Assembly (NCBI GenBank): GCA_029260765.1
Contig: JAJDCP010000125.1
Span: 1-64,000, forward strand
From: Planctomycetota bacterium
GTDB lineage: Bacteria > Planctomycetota > J058 > JAJDCP01
Direction: 5' to 3'
DNA length: 64,000 nt
Part shown: one piece after another, positions 44,218 through 53,142 of the stretch
Layout: every line of letters begins with the position of its first letter
Numbering within the stretch: the stretch's first letter is position 1
Position numbers and translations under genes: made by a program
The notes under the pieces: generated by a model
The model's input: the letters and a program-made list of their open reading frames with translations, nothing else
The model's database searches: none
What the model was told of the DNA's origin: nothing

Positions 44218-44226
44218 TGGTATCAT
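44218..44226 (+). promoter_or_regulatory. Candidate extended -10 promoter
   Basis: TGGTATCAT fits an extended -10 element, 35 bp before the GTG start of the dehydrogenase gene and 24 bp before its AAGGAGG. No -35 box is clear. Confidence 0.4.
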
Positions 44227-44260
44227 GGGCCGTCCGATCCTGACCCCAAGGAGGCTCGCT

Positions 44261-45298
44261 GTGACCCTACCTGCGACTATGCGCGCGATCGTGCTTCCCC
44301 GCCATGCCGTCGACCTGTCCGAGGCCATCGCCGGCCTGCGCGTCGAGGAACGGCCGGTGCCAAGCCTGCGCAAGGGCCAGGTCTTGATCCGGATGTTGGC
44401 TGCGCCCTGCAATCCCAGTGACCTTCTGTTCCTGCAGGATCAGTACGGCGTCAAGAAGACCTTGCCGAGTGTGCCGGGTTGGGAGGGCGTCGGCGAGGTC
44501 GTGGCGTCCGGAGGCGGCTTCCTGCCCTGGTTCCTCAAGGGCAAGAAGGTCGCCTGTGCGGGCCAGGCGGACCGGGACGGAACCTGGGCCGAGTACTTCG
44601 TCACTGAGGCCGCCCAGTGCCTGCCGCTGCTCGCGGGTATGGACGCCGTCCAGGGCTCGATGCTGATCGTCAACCCCTTCACCGCCGCGGCCCTGCTGGA
44701 TGAGGCCCGCAGCCTGGGCTCGAACGCGGTCGTCCATCTGGCCGCGGCGAGCCAGCTGGGGCGGATGATGCTGCCTCTGGCCAAGGACATGCGCATCCCG
44801 TTGCTCAATGTCGTCCGCCGCCCCGCCCAGGTCGAGCTCTTGCGCGGCCTGGGGGCGGAGCACGTGCTGAATTCCAGCGCGCCTGGTCATGCCGAGGAGC
44901 TGCGTGCGCTGTGCCAGCGGCTCGGCGCGACGGTCGCCTGTGATCCCGTCGCCGGGCCGCGCACGGGCCAGGTGCTCGAGGCTATGGGGCAGGGGGGCAC
45001 CGTGCTGGTGTACGGTGCTCTGTCCGGCGAGGCCTGCGGCGGCATCGACCCGATCGGTCTGATCTTCAAACAGCAGCGCGTGCGCGGCTTCTGGCTCAGC
45101 GAGTGGGTCCAGTCCCGCGGTATGCTGGCGATCCTGCGCCGCGGCAACGCCCTGCAGCGCCACTTCGTGTCCGGCACCCTGCGCAGCGCCGTCCGGGCCG
45201 AGGTCGGCTTCGACGCATTCGCTGCACAGCTGCAGGCCTACGCGGACGACATGACCGGCGGCAAGGTCGTGCTGCGCCCGTGGGGGGCCGGCGCTTGA
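44261..45298 (+). CDS. Zinc-binding-type (MDR) dehydrogenase / quinone oxidoreductase-like
   Basis: 345 residues from GTG 44261, with AAGGAGG 6 nt upstream; ATG 44279 is the alternative. It is a medium-chain dehydrogenase/reductase: an N-terminal GroES-like fold with N-P-S-D-L-L-F and P-G-W-E-G-V-G-E-V, then a Rossmann domain. The catalytic zinc ligands (Cys-His pair) of true alcohol dehydrogenases are not evident, so a quinone-oxidoreductase or enoyl-reductase (MECR-like) activity with NADPH is more likely. It stands alone, convergent with the DUF922 gene. Confidence 0.85.
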   Translation: MTLPATMRAIVLPRHAVDLSEAIAGLRVEERPVPSLRKGQVLIRMLAAPCNPSDLLFLQDQYGVKKTLPSVPGWEGVGEVVASGGGFLPWFLKGKKVACAGQADRDGTWAEYFVTEAAQCLPLLAGMDAVQGSMLIVNPFTAAALLDEARSLGSNAVVHLAAASQLGRMMLPLAKDMRIPLLNVVRRPAQVELLRGLGAEHVLNSSAPGHAEELRALCQRLGATVACDPVAGPRTGQVLEAMGQGGTVLVYGALSGEACGGIDPIGLIFKQQRVRGFWLSEWVQSRGMLAILRRGNALQRHFVSGTLRSAVRAEVGFDAFAAQLQAYADDMTGGKVVLRPWGAGA

Positions 45299-45388
45299 GC
45301 GCACCCCCGGGGGCCGTGCTGGTTCTGGACGACGGACAGCTCGGTGGTCGTTTTGGTGCGCGGGGGCGGCATCCCGATGGGGATCTGC

Positions 45389-46087
45389 TTACCGCAATCT
45401 CCGGCAGCGGTGCGCCGGCGAGCGGTGTCCCCGACAGCCAGGCCTTCCACAGCTATTGCGCGGGCGCTGTCCCGCAGCCGCAGAAGCCGCGGGCGCAGGT
45501 CCGGCCACCCGCAGCTGCGCTCCCTGGGTGCGGCCGTGGACGGTCGCGTGATCGTAGCTATCGCTCGCGTGCTGCACTTCGCCGGCCAGTGAGGCGAAAA
45601 GCGAGCGCACCCGCTCGCGCATCAGCTGCAGCGCTTCGCGTTCGGCCGCCTGCCGGCTGCTGCCCATGCCCATCACCCGGGCCTCCGACAAGGTCCGCTG
45701 GTAGCGCTGCATCACCGGGAGCGAGCAGGCCGAGTGGCCCTGCTCGTGGGCGCGCAGGCAGCGCTGGTAGCGCTCCCATTCGCGACGGGCGGTGGCGGGC
45801 ACATTTGTCCAGCGCGGCAGGCGGAAGCGGAAACCGTAGCGCAGCGTCGCCGCGCTGACCTGCGCTTGGACGATCCAGCTGTCGCCGGCCTGTTGCGCAG
45901 AGCCGGGCATGATGCCGAGGCGCAGTCCCCGCATCACGTCGGCCACGGTGTCGCAGCTCGCTGCGTGGCGGCCCTGGGAGTCGCGCGGTCCGAGGCGCTC
46001 GATCTGGGCGCGGGCTTCTGCCAGGCTCGCTGCTTGGAAAGAGTAGTGGTTTCTCTCTTCGCCGAGGTTGAGAAGTGTGACAGCCAT
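45389..46087 (-). CDS. DUF922-family putative zinc protease
   Basis: 232 residues from ATG 46087, with GGAGG 7 nt upstream. The DUF922 pattern is clear: S-L-A-E-A-R-A-Q-I-E-R-L-G-P near the start and the metalloprotease motif H-E-Q-G-H-S near residue 120. The last ~40 residues are an unusual Arg/Gly/Cys-rich tail beyond the normal family end (H-G-R-T-Q-G-A), possibly read-through past a lost stop. There is no signal peptide. Substrates are unknown. Confidence 0.75.
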   Translation of the reverse strand: MAVTLLNLGEERNHYSFQAASLAEARAQIERLGPRDSQGRHAASCDTVADVMRGLRLGIMPGSAQQAGDSWIVQAQVSAATLRYGFRFRLPRWTNVPATARREWERYQRCLRAHEQGHSACSLPVMQRYQRTLSEARVMGMGSSRQAAEREALQLMRERVRSLFASLAGEVQHASDSYDHATVHGRTQGAQLRVAGPAPAASAAAGQRPRNSCGRPGCRGHRSPAHRCRRLR

Positions 46088-46402
46088 CGGGATCCTCCTG
46101 GGAGTCTGTCCTGCGCGTAACATACGCCGTGCCGGACCCGTTCGATGTCTGGAAGTCCTTTATTGGCAATGTGTTGTAGAATGACAGCGGCCGTCAGGTG
46201 GGCTGGGCACAGGCTCGAGTTCCGCGTCCGATCGCCTGGTTGTTCAGATCGAGGCCGGCAGGTGTTCACTGTGCCACACTTCCGGCCGTGCTCGAGGCTG
46301 CGGTGCGACGCGAGGTCTGACGAGGCGCGCGGCGTGTTGCCAGCACCTGCCGGTGGCGCTCAATTCGTGCAACACACCCTGCTGCTTGATCGGCACAGGG
46401 AC
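46088..46402. other. Intergenic region carrying repeat copy 1
   Basis: The only structure seen is the diverged direct repeat at 46224-46346. No gene. Confidence 0.5.
46224..46346. repeat. Diverged direct repeat, copy 1 (left of the CotH operon)
   Basis: It pairs with 50952-51063. Nearly identical blocks are GCGTCCGATCGCCTGGTTGT with the following CAGATCGAGGCC, then CTCGAGGCTGCGGTG, and GGCGCGCGGCGT with TTGCCAGCACC. This copy has about 11 extra bases in the middle. The two copies are in the same orientation and bracket the three-gene CotH operon. Confidence 0.65.
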
Positions 46403-49237
46403 CTATCGGGGAGATGACCACTGTATTTCTGCTCCCCAGACGGTCTCGCCAAAGCGGACTCGAGCACGTAGCTCTGCGTCGCTCTCAAGCAGGATCTTCT
46501 CGCTGTACAGCAGGGCATGCGCAGAGACCCTGCCGTCATCGCTCCGGGGGTCGCTTCCGTCGAGGCAGTAGTAGATCTCTCCGCCCTGACGGGAGCGCAG
46601 CTCAACGCACGGACCGGCGCCCTCCGTTGGTGTTCCTACAACCTCGGGAGCCGCAATCAGCTGGGAATCTACCCACGCGAGCCGCTCCGCGAGCCAGGAA
46701 CGCATCGTCTCGAGCTTGCCCTTCCAGCCCTGGGGTCCGAGCTCGAGCTCGGGCCAGCGCTCGAAGTTGCGCCCGGCGGCTTCATCGATCTCGGCGGCGA
46801 GACCATCCAGCAGCTCGTTGAGCAATGGGGCGTTCAGCCTGCCCTGGCGCAATTGGAGCCAACGTCTCGCGTAGCGATCGACGAAGGCAGGATCGGAGAA
46901 CAGGCGCTTCCACCAGCCGAAATCCCAGCGTCGGCTCCAGCCTACCGGAGTGATGTCGGGTGGGTCGTCCCCCAGATCGTGGTTGTCGAAGTGCATCGCG
47001 CGGTCGAAGTCCCAAGGCGGCCCGGCCCGCAGCTTCTCCCCTGGGCCCGCCAACCTGTGCATATACGTGCTGTACTCGTTTGCATCCTTGTTCTTGAGGA
47101 GCTCATTGAGGAGGTGCACGTCGATCCAAGAAGCCACGTCGAGCCAGGCTGCGTAACCGCTCTCGGGATCTTTGTAGGCATCAGAGTACAGCGCGTCATG
47201 GACGCCCTGGGTGTAGTCGAGGATCTCACGGCGACGCTGCGGGGTGAGCCGATCTTCCTGGGGGTAGCAATGGGCAAACCAGTATGCGCCCAACTCGAAA
47301 CCCAGCTCGTCGGGCCCGCGAAAGTCCTGCTTGATGATCCAACCCCCGCCATCCTCCATGCCGTCGGGCCAGCCCAGATCCAGCCGCTGCGGACCGGCCT
47401 CGATCTTCTCGATCAGTACATACAAGCCCCGATAGTCCTGACGCTCGACCGGCCGGTCTTCAAAGCTCAGAAACAGCTCCAGAAAACGCGTGCGGGGCGC
47501 CCAGATCCCCAGCTCTCGGGCCAGAGCGTAGGCGAAGACGTTGTGGATCAAGGTCGTGTCGAAGTTGTAGGAGGAGTACAGGATCCAATCGGCATCGCTG
47601 CCCAGGCCCAGCAACGTGTGCGGACTGTCCTTGCCCCCGGCATCACGCAGCTCGACCGCATAGGTCTTCTTGGGCCGATGGAAGGAACTGGAGCCGCGGG
47701 TCCGCACGCCTGCCGCGCTGAAGACATCGGGTTTGCGTGCAAGCCGCGCTCGATCGTCCTCCCCCAGCTCCCAGAGCGCGAAACTGCCCTCTCCCGAATT
47801 CCAGTGAATGGGATCCTGACCGGCCACGGTGACGAGAGCGACGGGTAGATTGGAGTGGAACTCCTGTGCTGTTGAGCCCAGGACTACGTAATGTCCGTTG
47901 CTGACAGGCCCCAGGTCGCCTCGGGGCGTCTGCAAGCGGGCCCGCAGTTGGCGGTTGCCGAGCACCCGGAAAGGGCCCCTGTAGGCGGCAGATTGGGCAT
48001 CAGCTTCGAGGTTGTTCAGGCTGTAGCGCACCATGCCCGGCCCGCCGGCGGACAATCTGACCTGCGGAGGCTCGTGGAAGACGCCCGGCGGCGGCTGCAT
48101 CTCGACCACAGGCAGAGGACGGAGATGCCCGGAGGTGTTGGCGCGGCCCGGCGTTGGTTCGCCGAAGAAGCGATAACTGCTCGTGTCGTAGGGCTTCTCA
48201 CGCACGGCCAGCAGCCTCAAGTCGAGCAGCAGATCCGGGCTCTCGTTTTCATTGAACAGCCGCAGGGCCAGCATGTTCGTGCCATCACGCAACGCAGCAA
48301 TCGCGCTGGAAATGTCGACATCCTGGCTTCGCAGGGCCTCCCAGTCCCCGCGAAGCTCTTTGATCTCCGCCTGAATGTCGGAAGCGCTATCGATAGAAAC
48401 GCCCCCGGCGGCGACGATCTCCCCGTTGATCCAGGCCACGACGGCGTCGTCATAGCACCAGCGCAGGATCAGCCGGTCGACCCCCTGCGGATCGACGATC
48501 TCGAAGGGAATCCGCAGCAGGATGGACGGCTGCATTTTCCACATCTTCCACATCTCTCTACGGATGTCTGTGCGGAGAGTGCGTTTGAAGAAATCTTCGA
48601 ACTCGAATCCAAAAGGAAAGCTGCAAGGCTTCCATGAGCCATCGGGCTCGCCAAGCTGTTGCCATGGAGTCTCGAGCAGCTCTTCGGTCGGGAAGTGGTA
48701 CAGCCCCGCGACTGGGGCGAATTCGAGGTCCTCGGATTCGGTGGCCAGCCCATAGGACTGGTTGGAGGGAGTCCGGGGGAACTTGGGCACCACCGAGGAC
48801 AGAATCTCACCGTCCCGTGCCAGCAGGGCCAAGGGCTCCCCCGACGCATCGAGGCGGAAATTGGTGTGCAGCTCTGCATCGGGATCTCGACGATCCTTCG
48901 CCGAGGCAAAGACGATCAGGTACTCCCCGGCGCCGATGCGCAGGCCCGTGGGAAACTGCCAACGCTTGGGTCGGGACAGATCATCCGTCAGGGAGCAGCC
49001 TGACAAGTCATAGTCTTCGGACCCTGCGTTGTAGATCTCGATCCAATCGGGGCAGAGCCCGTCGGCATCGCGCAAGCCTCGAGCGTTCGCGGCGCAGACC
49101 TCGGTGATCAGCAATACGGGGCGGCGGCTTGTGGGAAGCGACAGCAGCCCGACCAGGCAACCCGCGAGGATGGCCCAGAGGACCAGCTTGCCCCCGACGC
49201 GTCGAAGCGGATGCAGCTCCTTCGGCTTTTCCTCCAC
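46403..49237 (-). CDS. CotH-type kinase with lamin-tail and chitobiase-like domains
   Basis: 944 residues. N-terminal TM anchor (about 18-36), then a lamin-tail-like domain (about 45-160; N-A-R-G-L-R-D-A-D-G, P-D-W-I-E-I-Y-N-A-G). A jelly-roll-like region runs to about 340, a CotH domain from about 480 to 830 (R-T-R-G-S-S-S-F-H-R-P-K-K-T-Y, and P-P-W-D-F-D-R-A-M as the acidic metal motif), and a short chitobiase-like tail (I-Y-Y-C-L-D-G-S-D-P-R). CotH kinases phosphorylate secreted proteins. It is the last gene of the DUF4956-VTC-CotH operon, 18 bp after the VTC gene. Confidence 0.88.
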   Translation of the reverse strand: MEEKPKELHPLRRVGGKLVLWAILAGCLVGLLSLPTSRRPVLLITEVCAANARGLRDADGLCPDWIEIYNAGSEDYDLSGCSLTDDLSRPKRWQFPTGLRIGAGEYLIVFASAKDRRDPDAELHTNFRLDASGEPLALLARDGEILSSVVPKFPRTPSNQSYGLATESEDLEFAPVAGLYHFPTEELLETPWQQLGEPDGSWKPCSFPFGFEFEDFFKRTLRTDIRREMWKMWKMQPSILLRIPFEIVDPQGVDRLILRWCYDDAVVAWINGEIVAAGGVSIDSASDIQAEIKELRGDWEALRSQDVDISSAIAALRDGTNMLALRLFNENESPDLLLDLRLLAVREKPYDTSSYRFFGEPTPGRANTSGHLRPLPVVEMQPPPGVFHEPPQVRLSAGGPGMVRYSLNNLEADAQSAAYRGPFRVLGNRQLRARLQTPRGDLGPVSNGHYVVLGSTAQEFHSNLPVALVTVAGQDPIHWNSGEGSFALWELGEDDRARLARKPDVFSAAGVRTRGSSSFHRPKKTYAVELRDAGGKDSPHTLLGLGSDADWILYSSYNFDTTLIHNVFAYALARELGIWAPRTRFLELFLSFEDRPVERQDYRGLYVLIEKIEAGPQRLDLGWPDGMEDGGGWIIKQDFRGPDELGFELGAYWFAHCYPQEDRLTPQRRREILDYTQGVHDALYSDAYKDPESGYAAWLDVASWIDVHLLNELLKNKDANEYSTYMHRLAGPGEKLRAGPPWDFDRAMHFDNHDLGDDPPDITPVGWSRRWDFGWWKRLFSDPAFVDRYARRWLQLRQGRLNAPLLNELLDGLAAEIDEAAGRNFERWPELELGPQGWKGKLETMRSWLAERLAWVDSQLIAAPEVVGTPTEGAGPCVELRSRQGGEIYYCLDGSDPRSDDGRVSAHALLYSEKILLESDAELRARVRFGETVWGAEIQWSSPR

Positions 49238-49255
49238 GGTCGTGATCCTCTCCGA

Positions 49256-49951
49256 TCAGATGAGGCCCAGGCCCCGGCAGCCTTCAACATACTTCGAGTA
49301 GCGGGTCGGACGAAGCTGGAGCGGCGCCAGCACCCTGGCGAGCTCCAAAGGGTGGCCGGCCGGAGCCTTGGCTTCGAGAACGACCATCCCAGCCATCGAG
49401 ACGGGGAAACGCAGACCCGGCCGCGAGGACTTTTGTGGATACGCCTTCAAGGCCGTGTCCAAGGTCAGGCGCAGGGGGCCGTGAGGCGACGCAAAGTGCT
49501 CGCGCCGGTATTCGACAAGACAGACGGGGTCGGAGGAGACAGTGAGCCGGTGCGAGAAAGCCGGGGGTAGAACGGCAAGGAGCTGCCTGTGCAGGCACTT
49601 ATAGCTCAGCTGGAAGAGCTGCGCATCGATGCGCACGCGCACTCGGCGCTTTCTGGTCAACCCTGCCACACGTTGTTTGAGCTCGGCATAGAATTCGTCG
49701 TGGGGTTGCCGGCTATCGTACCAACGAAGTCGGATCTTGAGGCGATCATCGACCGAGGCCAGGTTCTCTTTGCAAGCACTGAGGCGGGCATCGTCGAAAT
49801 AGAGGCTCCGAACCAAGCTGACATCATGTTTGAAGCGCAGGCGTCGGAAGCCGCGGAGCAAGGCTCTGATCTTGGCCGGGTCGGCCCCAGGCAGGGCGAA
49901 TTTCAACTCCTGCCTGTAGCCCTGGATGGGCAGCTGCTCTAGAAGCTCCAT
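49256..49951 (-). CDS. VTC-domain polyphosphate polymerase-like protein
   Basis: 231 residues. The VTC/CYTH-type tunnel motifs occur in order: Y-R-Q-E-L-K-F, V-R-S-L-Y-F-D-D, K-I-R-L-R-W-Y, A-E-L-K-Q-R, E-Y-R-R-E-H-F, L-T-L-D-T, V-V-L-E-A-K and the final R-Y-S-K-Y-V-E-G. In yeast Vtc4 this fold makes polyphosphate from ATP. In bacteria it is often found with CotH and DUF4956 and the product is not established. It starts 4 bp after the DUF4956 stop. Confidence 0.9.
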   Translation of the reverse strand: MELLEQLPIQGYRQELKFALPGADPAKIRALLRGFRRLRFKHDVSLVRSLYFDDARLSACKENLASVDDRLKIRLRWYDSRQPHDEFYAELKQRVAGLTRKRRVRVRIDAQLFQLSYKCLHRQLLAVLPPAFSHRLTVSSDPVCLVEYRREHFASPHGPLRLTLDTALKAYPQKSSRPGLRFPVSMAGMVVLEAKAPAGHPLELARVLAPLQLRPTRYSKYVEGCRGLGLI

Positions 49952-49955
49952 AGGC

Positions 49956-50645
49956 TCAAGCCAGGGTGTCGAGGTTCAAGAAGGAGATGTCACACGCAGG
50001 CAGGCGCTCCTTGAACTTGTTCATCAGCGACGCAGCGTCCTTCGGGTCGATGCGTTCGAGGTGCAGGCGGAGCGAACGGTGCTGATCGGTAATGTCATAG
50101 CGCTGGACGGTGTAGCGGTCGGCTGCGAGTTCTTCGAGGGTCTGAAAGACGCTGCCCTTTTCCTGGTCGAAGGCTTCTTGTCCCCCGCCGCTGATACTGA
50201 CCACAAAGTTGTGTCGACGTCCGCCTCCGATCAGGCGTCGGCCGATGATGAAGAGGCTGGCAGCGATGACAAGGGCCAGAGTGAAGAGCAGCTGCCCCGC
50301 CCCAAGACCGAGGCCGATCGCGATGCAGAAGAACAGATAGACCAGCTCTTCGGGTTGTTTGATCGCGGCGCGGAAGCGCACGATGGAGAGGGCCCCGACG
50401 AGCCCGAGGGAGAGCGCCAGCGAGGTCTTGACGACCGCGATCACGCAAATCGTCACCAGGGTAAGAAGTGGGAACACGTTGCCGAGAGGGCTCGAAAAGG
50501 TCGCTCCGGCGCTGAATCGGTTGTAGAGAAAACGCACGTACAGCGAGAGCGCTCCTCCCACGAGCAGAGAGATTCCAAGCTGAAGCAGGTCAGCGGGGCG
50601 TTCGTTGAAGCCGTAATCGGCCAGGAGATCGATCAGTGTGTCCAT
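49956..50645 (-). CDS. DUF4956 membrane protein
   Basis: 229 residues from ATG 50645. Four TM segments between about residues 20 and 140. The family signature A-L-S-I-V-R-F-R-A-A-I-K-Q-P-E-E-L-V-Y lies between TM2 and TM3. The cytosolic C-terminal domain is ferredoxin-like in pattern. As the first gene of the operon it probably supplies the membrane platform for the VTC and CotH proteins. Confidence 0.88.
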   Translation of the reverse strand: MDTLIDLLADYGFNERPADLLQLGISLLVGGALSLYVRFLYNRFSAGATFSSPLGNVFPLLTLVTICVIAVVKTSLALSLGLVGALSIVRFRAAIKQPEELVYLFFCIAIGLGLGAGQLLFTLALVIAASLFIIGRRLIGGGRRHNFVVSISGGGQEAFDQEKGSVFQTLEELAADRYTVQRYDITDQHRSLRLHLERIDPKDAASLMNKFKERLPACDISFLNLDTLA

Positions 50646-50951
50646 CAATGGAGTCCATCCTGCGAAGAGGCCCCAGCTTGTTCAGCTCGGAACTCGGCGG
50701 CCGTCCGGGCAAACCTGGCTCACGGGCATGGGGGCGCCGACTTCTCCGTTCTGGAGGGGATCGCTGACATCGGCGGGCCGCATCATTCTCCGCCGACCAC
50801 GTCGCTCCAGAATCTGGAGAACCTGCGGCCTACCCAGCGAAGGCGAATCAGACGGCAGCCCGGGCCAGGCTCGTGGGCATGTTTTGCACGATCCGCAGTG
50901 TAGGCATGCACTGCGCTGTGGGCGAGAAAAATAGAATTTGGGTCGAGGTCG

Positions 50952-51063
50952 GCGTCCGATCGCCTGGTTGTTCAGATCGAGGCCCGCAGGGGTTGACGCT
51001 GCCATGCTCGAGGCTGCGGTGGGACGCAGGGCCTGACCAGGCGCGCGGCGTATTGCCAGCACC
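50952..51063. repeat. Diverged direct repeat, copy 2 (right of the CotH operon)
   Basis: Partner of 46224-46346 in the same orientation, 112 bp. The outer blocks are nearly unchanged and the centre is shorter. The function is unknown: an old duplication, a mobile-element scar or a small repeated RNA are possible. Confidence 0.65.
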
Positions 51064-51269
51064 ACTCTGTGGAGCTTCAATGTCCAAGCAGCGTGTACCC
51101 ATGACCCGAATTCTGGCTGGGGGAATCGGATGGGCCCGCAGTCCTTGGCCGTTGCAGCGTCTGAATCCGGGGGTGCCATACAGGGTGGACAGGCCGAGTC
51201 AGGATTGTCCCGTTCGAGCCGTTCAGTTCGCCTCCATGTCCTCGAAAAACGACTCCCCTCCGACCCGCA

Positions 51270-51569
51270 TTGCATCGCCGGCTTTCCCACTGGAACGCCT
51301 CATTTGCATCACTGATCGTGTTACCCTGGACGGAGAGCAGGAGGAAAGATGGGAAGGGCCGCCTGCTGGTCGAGCAGGTCGGCTATGCGCTAGAGGACCT
51401 CGCTCGGGAGCAGGCCGCGGGCCAGGAGCGCACGGGGCTCCCCCTCGAGCTCGAGCCGATGACGCATGGCCCCTGGCCGGTGGATTTTCCGATCCCCTCA
51501 TGGCCCGCGATGTTACTAATGGCGGTGGCAACGAGGCCTGCCCTTCCCGACGATGAACGGCGGAGGTAG
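51270..51569 (+). CDS. Possible small gene upstream of the PilZ protein
   Basis: 99 residues if started at ATG 51270. Only the part from about 51350 shows normal G/C-rich third positions and protein-like text (G-R-L-L-V-E-Q-V-G-Y-A-L-E-D-L-A-R-E). Its end contains the GGAGG preceding the PilZ gene, and the TAG at 51567-51569 falls just before ATG 51580. No family was recognised. It may be a fragment. Confidence 0.3.
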   Translation: MHRRLSHWNASFASLIVLPWTESRRKDGKGRLLVEQVGYALEDLAREQAAGQERTGLPLELEPMTHGPWPVDFPIPSWPAMLLMAVATRPALPDDERRR

Positions 51570-51579
51570 TGTCTGCGAC

Positions 51580-53142
51580 ATGCGGCGACGAGTGTGCCCC
51601 CAACTTGCAGTCTCCTTCCTGACCGGGGCGCTCCTGCTCCTGGCGGCTGGTGCTCGGGGCCAGACCGCTGGAGAGGAGGCGCTGGTCGCCGAAGTGGTTC
51701 GCTTGGAGGCTGGCGGCGCCGAATCGGCCCTCGTTGTCTTCTTCTCCCGGTTGGATCCTGTCCAGCGGGTCGAGATTGCGCTCCGGACTGCAGACGTCAG
51801 CGACAGCCTGCTCAGCTTCGAGCGTCTGCTGACACTGGCTGTCGAGCAACCCGACCGGGCCCTGCCGGCGCGGGCACGGACGATGGCCGCAAGGCTTCAC
51901 GACGATGACGGCTGGTGTGACGCGCTCCGGCGCAGGCTTCCGCAGCTAGGCGCCGCCGAGGCTCTGCTCGCCGCCCAGATTCTGGTTGATGCCGGCGGGC
52001 AGGCGGCGCGTGAGCTTCTGTCCCTGGCGCTGAGCGAGCGCAACGTCGCCTTGCTCGAGCCCTGCCTCGACCGTATGAAGGTCGAGGAGATCGCGGATTC
52101 TCAGCTGCCTCGTCTGGCGGAGCTTTGTGCGGACGAGGATCAGCCGTTGCATTCCCGCATCAAAGCTGCAAGAGCCCTGGGCCGCTGCGGACGGCGCGCC
52201 CTCGAGCCTCTGTACGCGGCGTACCGTGAGGTCTACGCGCACGCCGAGCAACGCCCGGCCTTGCGTACGCTCCGTCATGAGTTGCATCGCCAGCTTGTCG
52301 CGCTGAACGGGCAGCACGACCGCGGAACGTCCCCCGAGGCCTGGGCGCCTCGGCCTGCCCGCCCTCCCGAGACGGAACCGGACCCGGCGGCCCTGGACTG
52401 GATCGGCTGGGGAGCGCTGGCAGGGCTGTTGGCGGCGATGCTGGCATTGGCTGCCGGCCTGCGCCGCAAGCTGCTACTCTGCCTGTGCGCCTCTGCCGCG
52501 GGGGCCCTGGCTCTCGCTGTCGCTGCCGTTGAGCTGGTCTCGTCAGGTCGCTACGGCGAGCCTCTTCCGGCCGGGCTCTGGGCAGGCGGCACGCTCATCC
52601 TGCTCCTCAATGGGCGCCTGTTGAGTCGCATGCGCCCGCAACTGGGCAGACGACCGTCTTCAGCCAAACGGGCCTTGAAGCCTTCGGCGGCGCCGCGGCC
52701 GCTGAACCATGCAGTGCGCAGCCTGGGCAGCCTGTTGCGCGGGGCCGAGACCCGGCGCATGAAGCCCGTTCCAGCGGATGAGCTTCTCTCCCCTCTCGCC
52801 GAGCGACGCCAAGGGCCCCGGCTGGTTGTCAAGCGCCCGCTGTGGTACCAACCCGCCGCAGCCTCTGCAGACTCAACGGCTCCCGCCGGCGTCGCGCAGG
52901 GCGAGCTGCTCGATATCTCGCGCACAGGTCTGCGTTTCCAGGCTCCTCAGCCCGTCGAGAGAGGGGGCCTGCTCTGGATCTTTGTACATCAGGACGACGG
53001 CAGCACCTTCCGAGCCCTGACCCGGGTCGTCTGGTGCACGGGCTGGAAGAACGCAACGCATGAGATTGGCCTGGAGATCTACACTCCCCTGCAGTCTGAA
53101 GCTGGCGAGCGGTCAGAGTCCGGCCATCAATCAAGTGGGTAG
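51580..53142 (+). CDS. HEAT-like / TM / PilZ-domain protein
   Basis: 520 residues from ATG 51580 (ATG 51553 is the alternative). Signal peptide, a periplasmic helical-repeat region (about 30-250), TM segments at about 275-300 and 305-330 with a third near 340-355, and a C-terminal PilZ domain (about 425-505). The PilZ part has R-Q-G-P-R and D-I-S-R-T-G, i.e. both RxxxR and DxSxxG c-di-GMP-binding motifs, ending in I-G-L-E-I. It probably links c-di-GMP to an envelope process. Its last 16 bp overlap the end of the opposing kinase gene. A paralogue with a degenerate PilZ is at 60385. Confidence 0.8.
   Translation: MRRRVCPQLAVSFLTGALLLLAAGARGQTAGEEALVAEVVRLEAGGAESALVVFFSRLDPVQRVEIALRTADVSDSLLSFERLLTLAVEQPDRALPARARTMAARLHDDDGWCDALRRRLPQLGAAEALLAAQILVDAGGQAARELLSLALSERNVALLEPCLDRMKVEEIADSQLPRLAELCADEDQPLHSRIKAARALGRCGRRALEPLYAAYREVYAHAEQRPALRTLRHELHRQLVALNGQHDRGTSPEAWAPRPARPPETEPDPAALDWIGWGALAGLLAAMLALAAGLRRKLLLCLCASAAGALALAVAAVELVSSGRYGEPLPAGLWAGGTLILLLNGRLLSRMRPQLGRRPSSAKRALKPSAAPRPLNHAVRSLGSLLRGAETRRMKPVPADELLSPLAERRQGPRLVVKRPLWYQPAAASADSTAPAGVAQGELLDISRTGLRFQAPQPVERGGLLWIFVHQDDGSTFRALTRVVWCTGWKNATHEIGLEIYTPLQSEAGERSESGHQSSG

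Larger units (their letters stand above)
50646..51579. other. Long intergenic region with repeat copy 2 and a possible small gene
   Basis: It holds a perfect 15-bp palindrome at 50805-50819 (CTCCAGAATCTGGAG), the direct repeat at 50952-51063 and the coding-like stretch at 51270-51569. Nothing else was recognised. Confidence 0.45.

Noticed and set aside
50805..50819. Perfect 15-bp palindrome CTCCAGAATCTGGAG
   Set aside because: Single occurrence far from any start; may be an operator but no supporting context.
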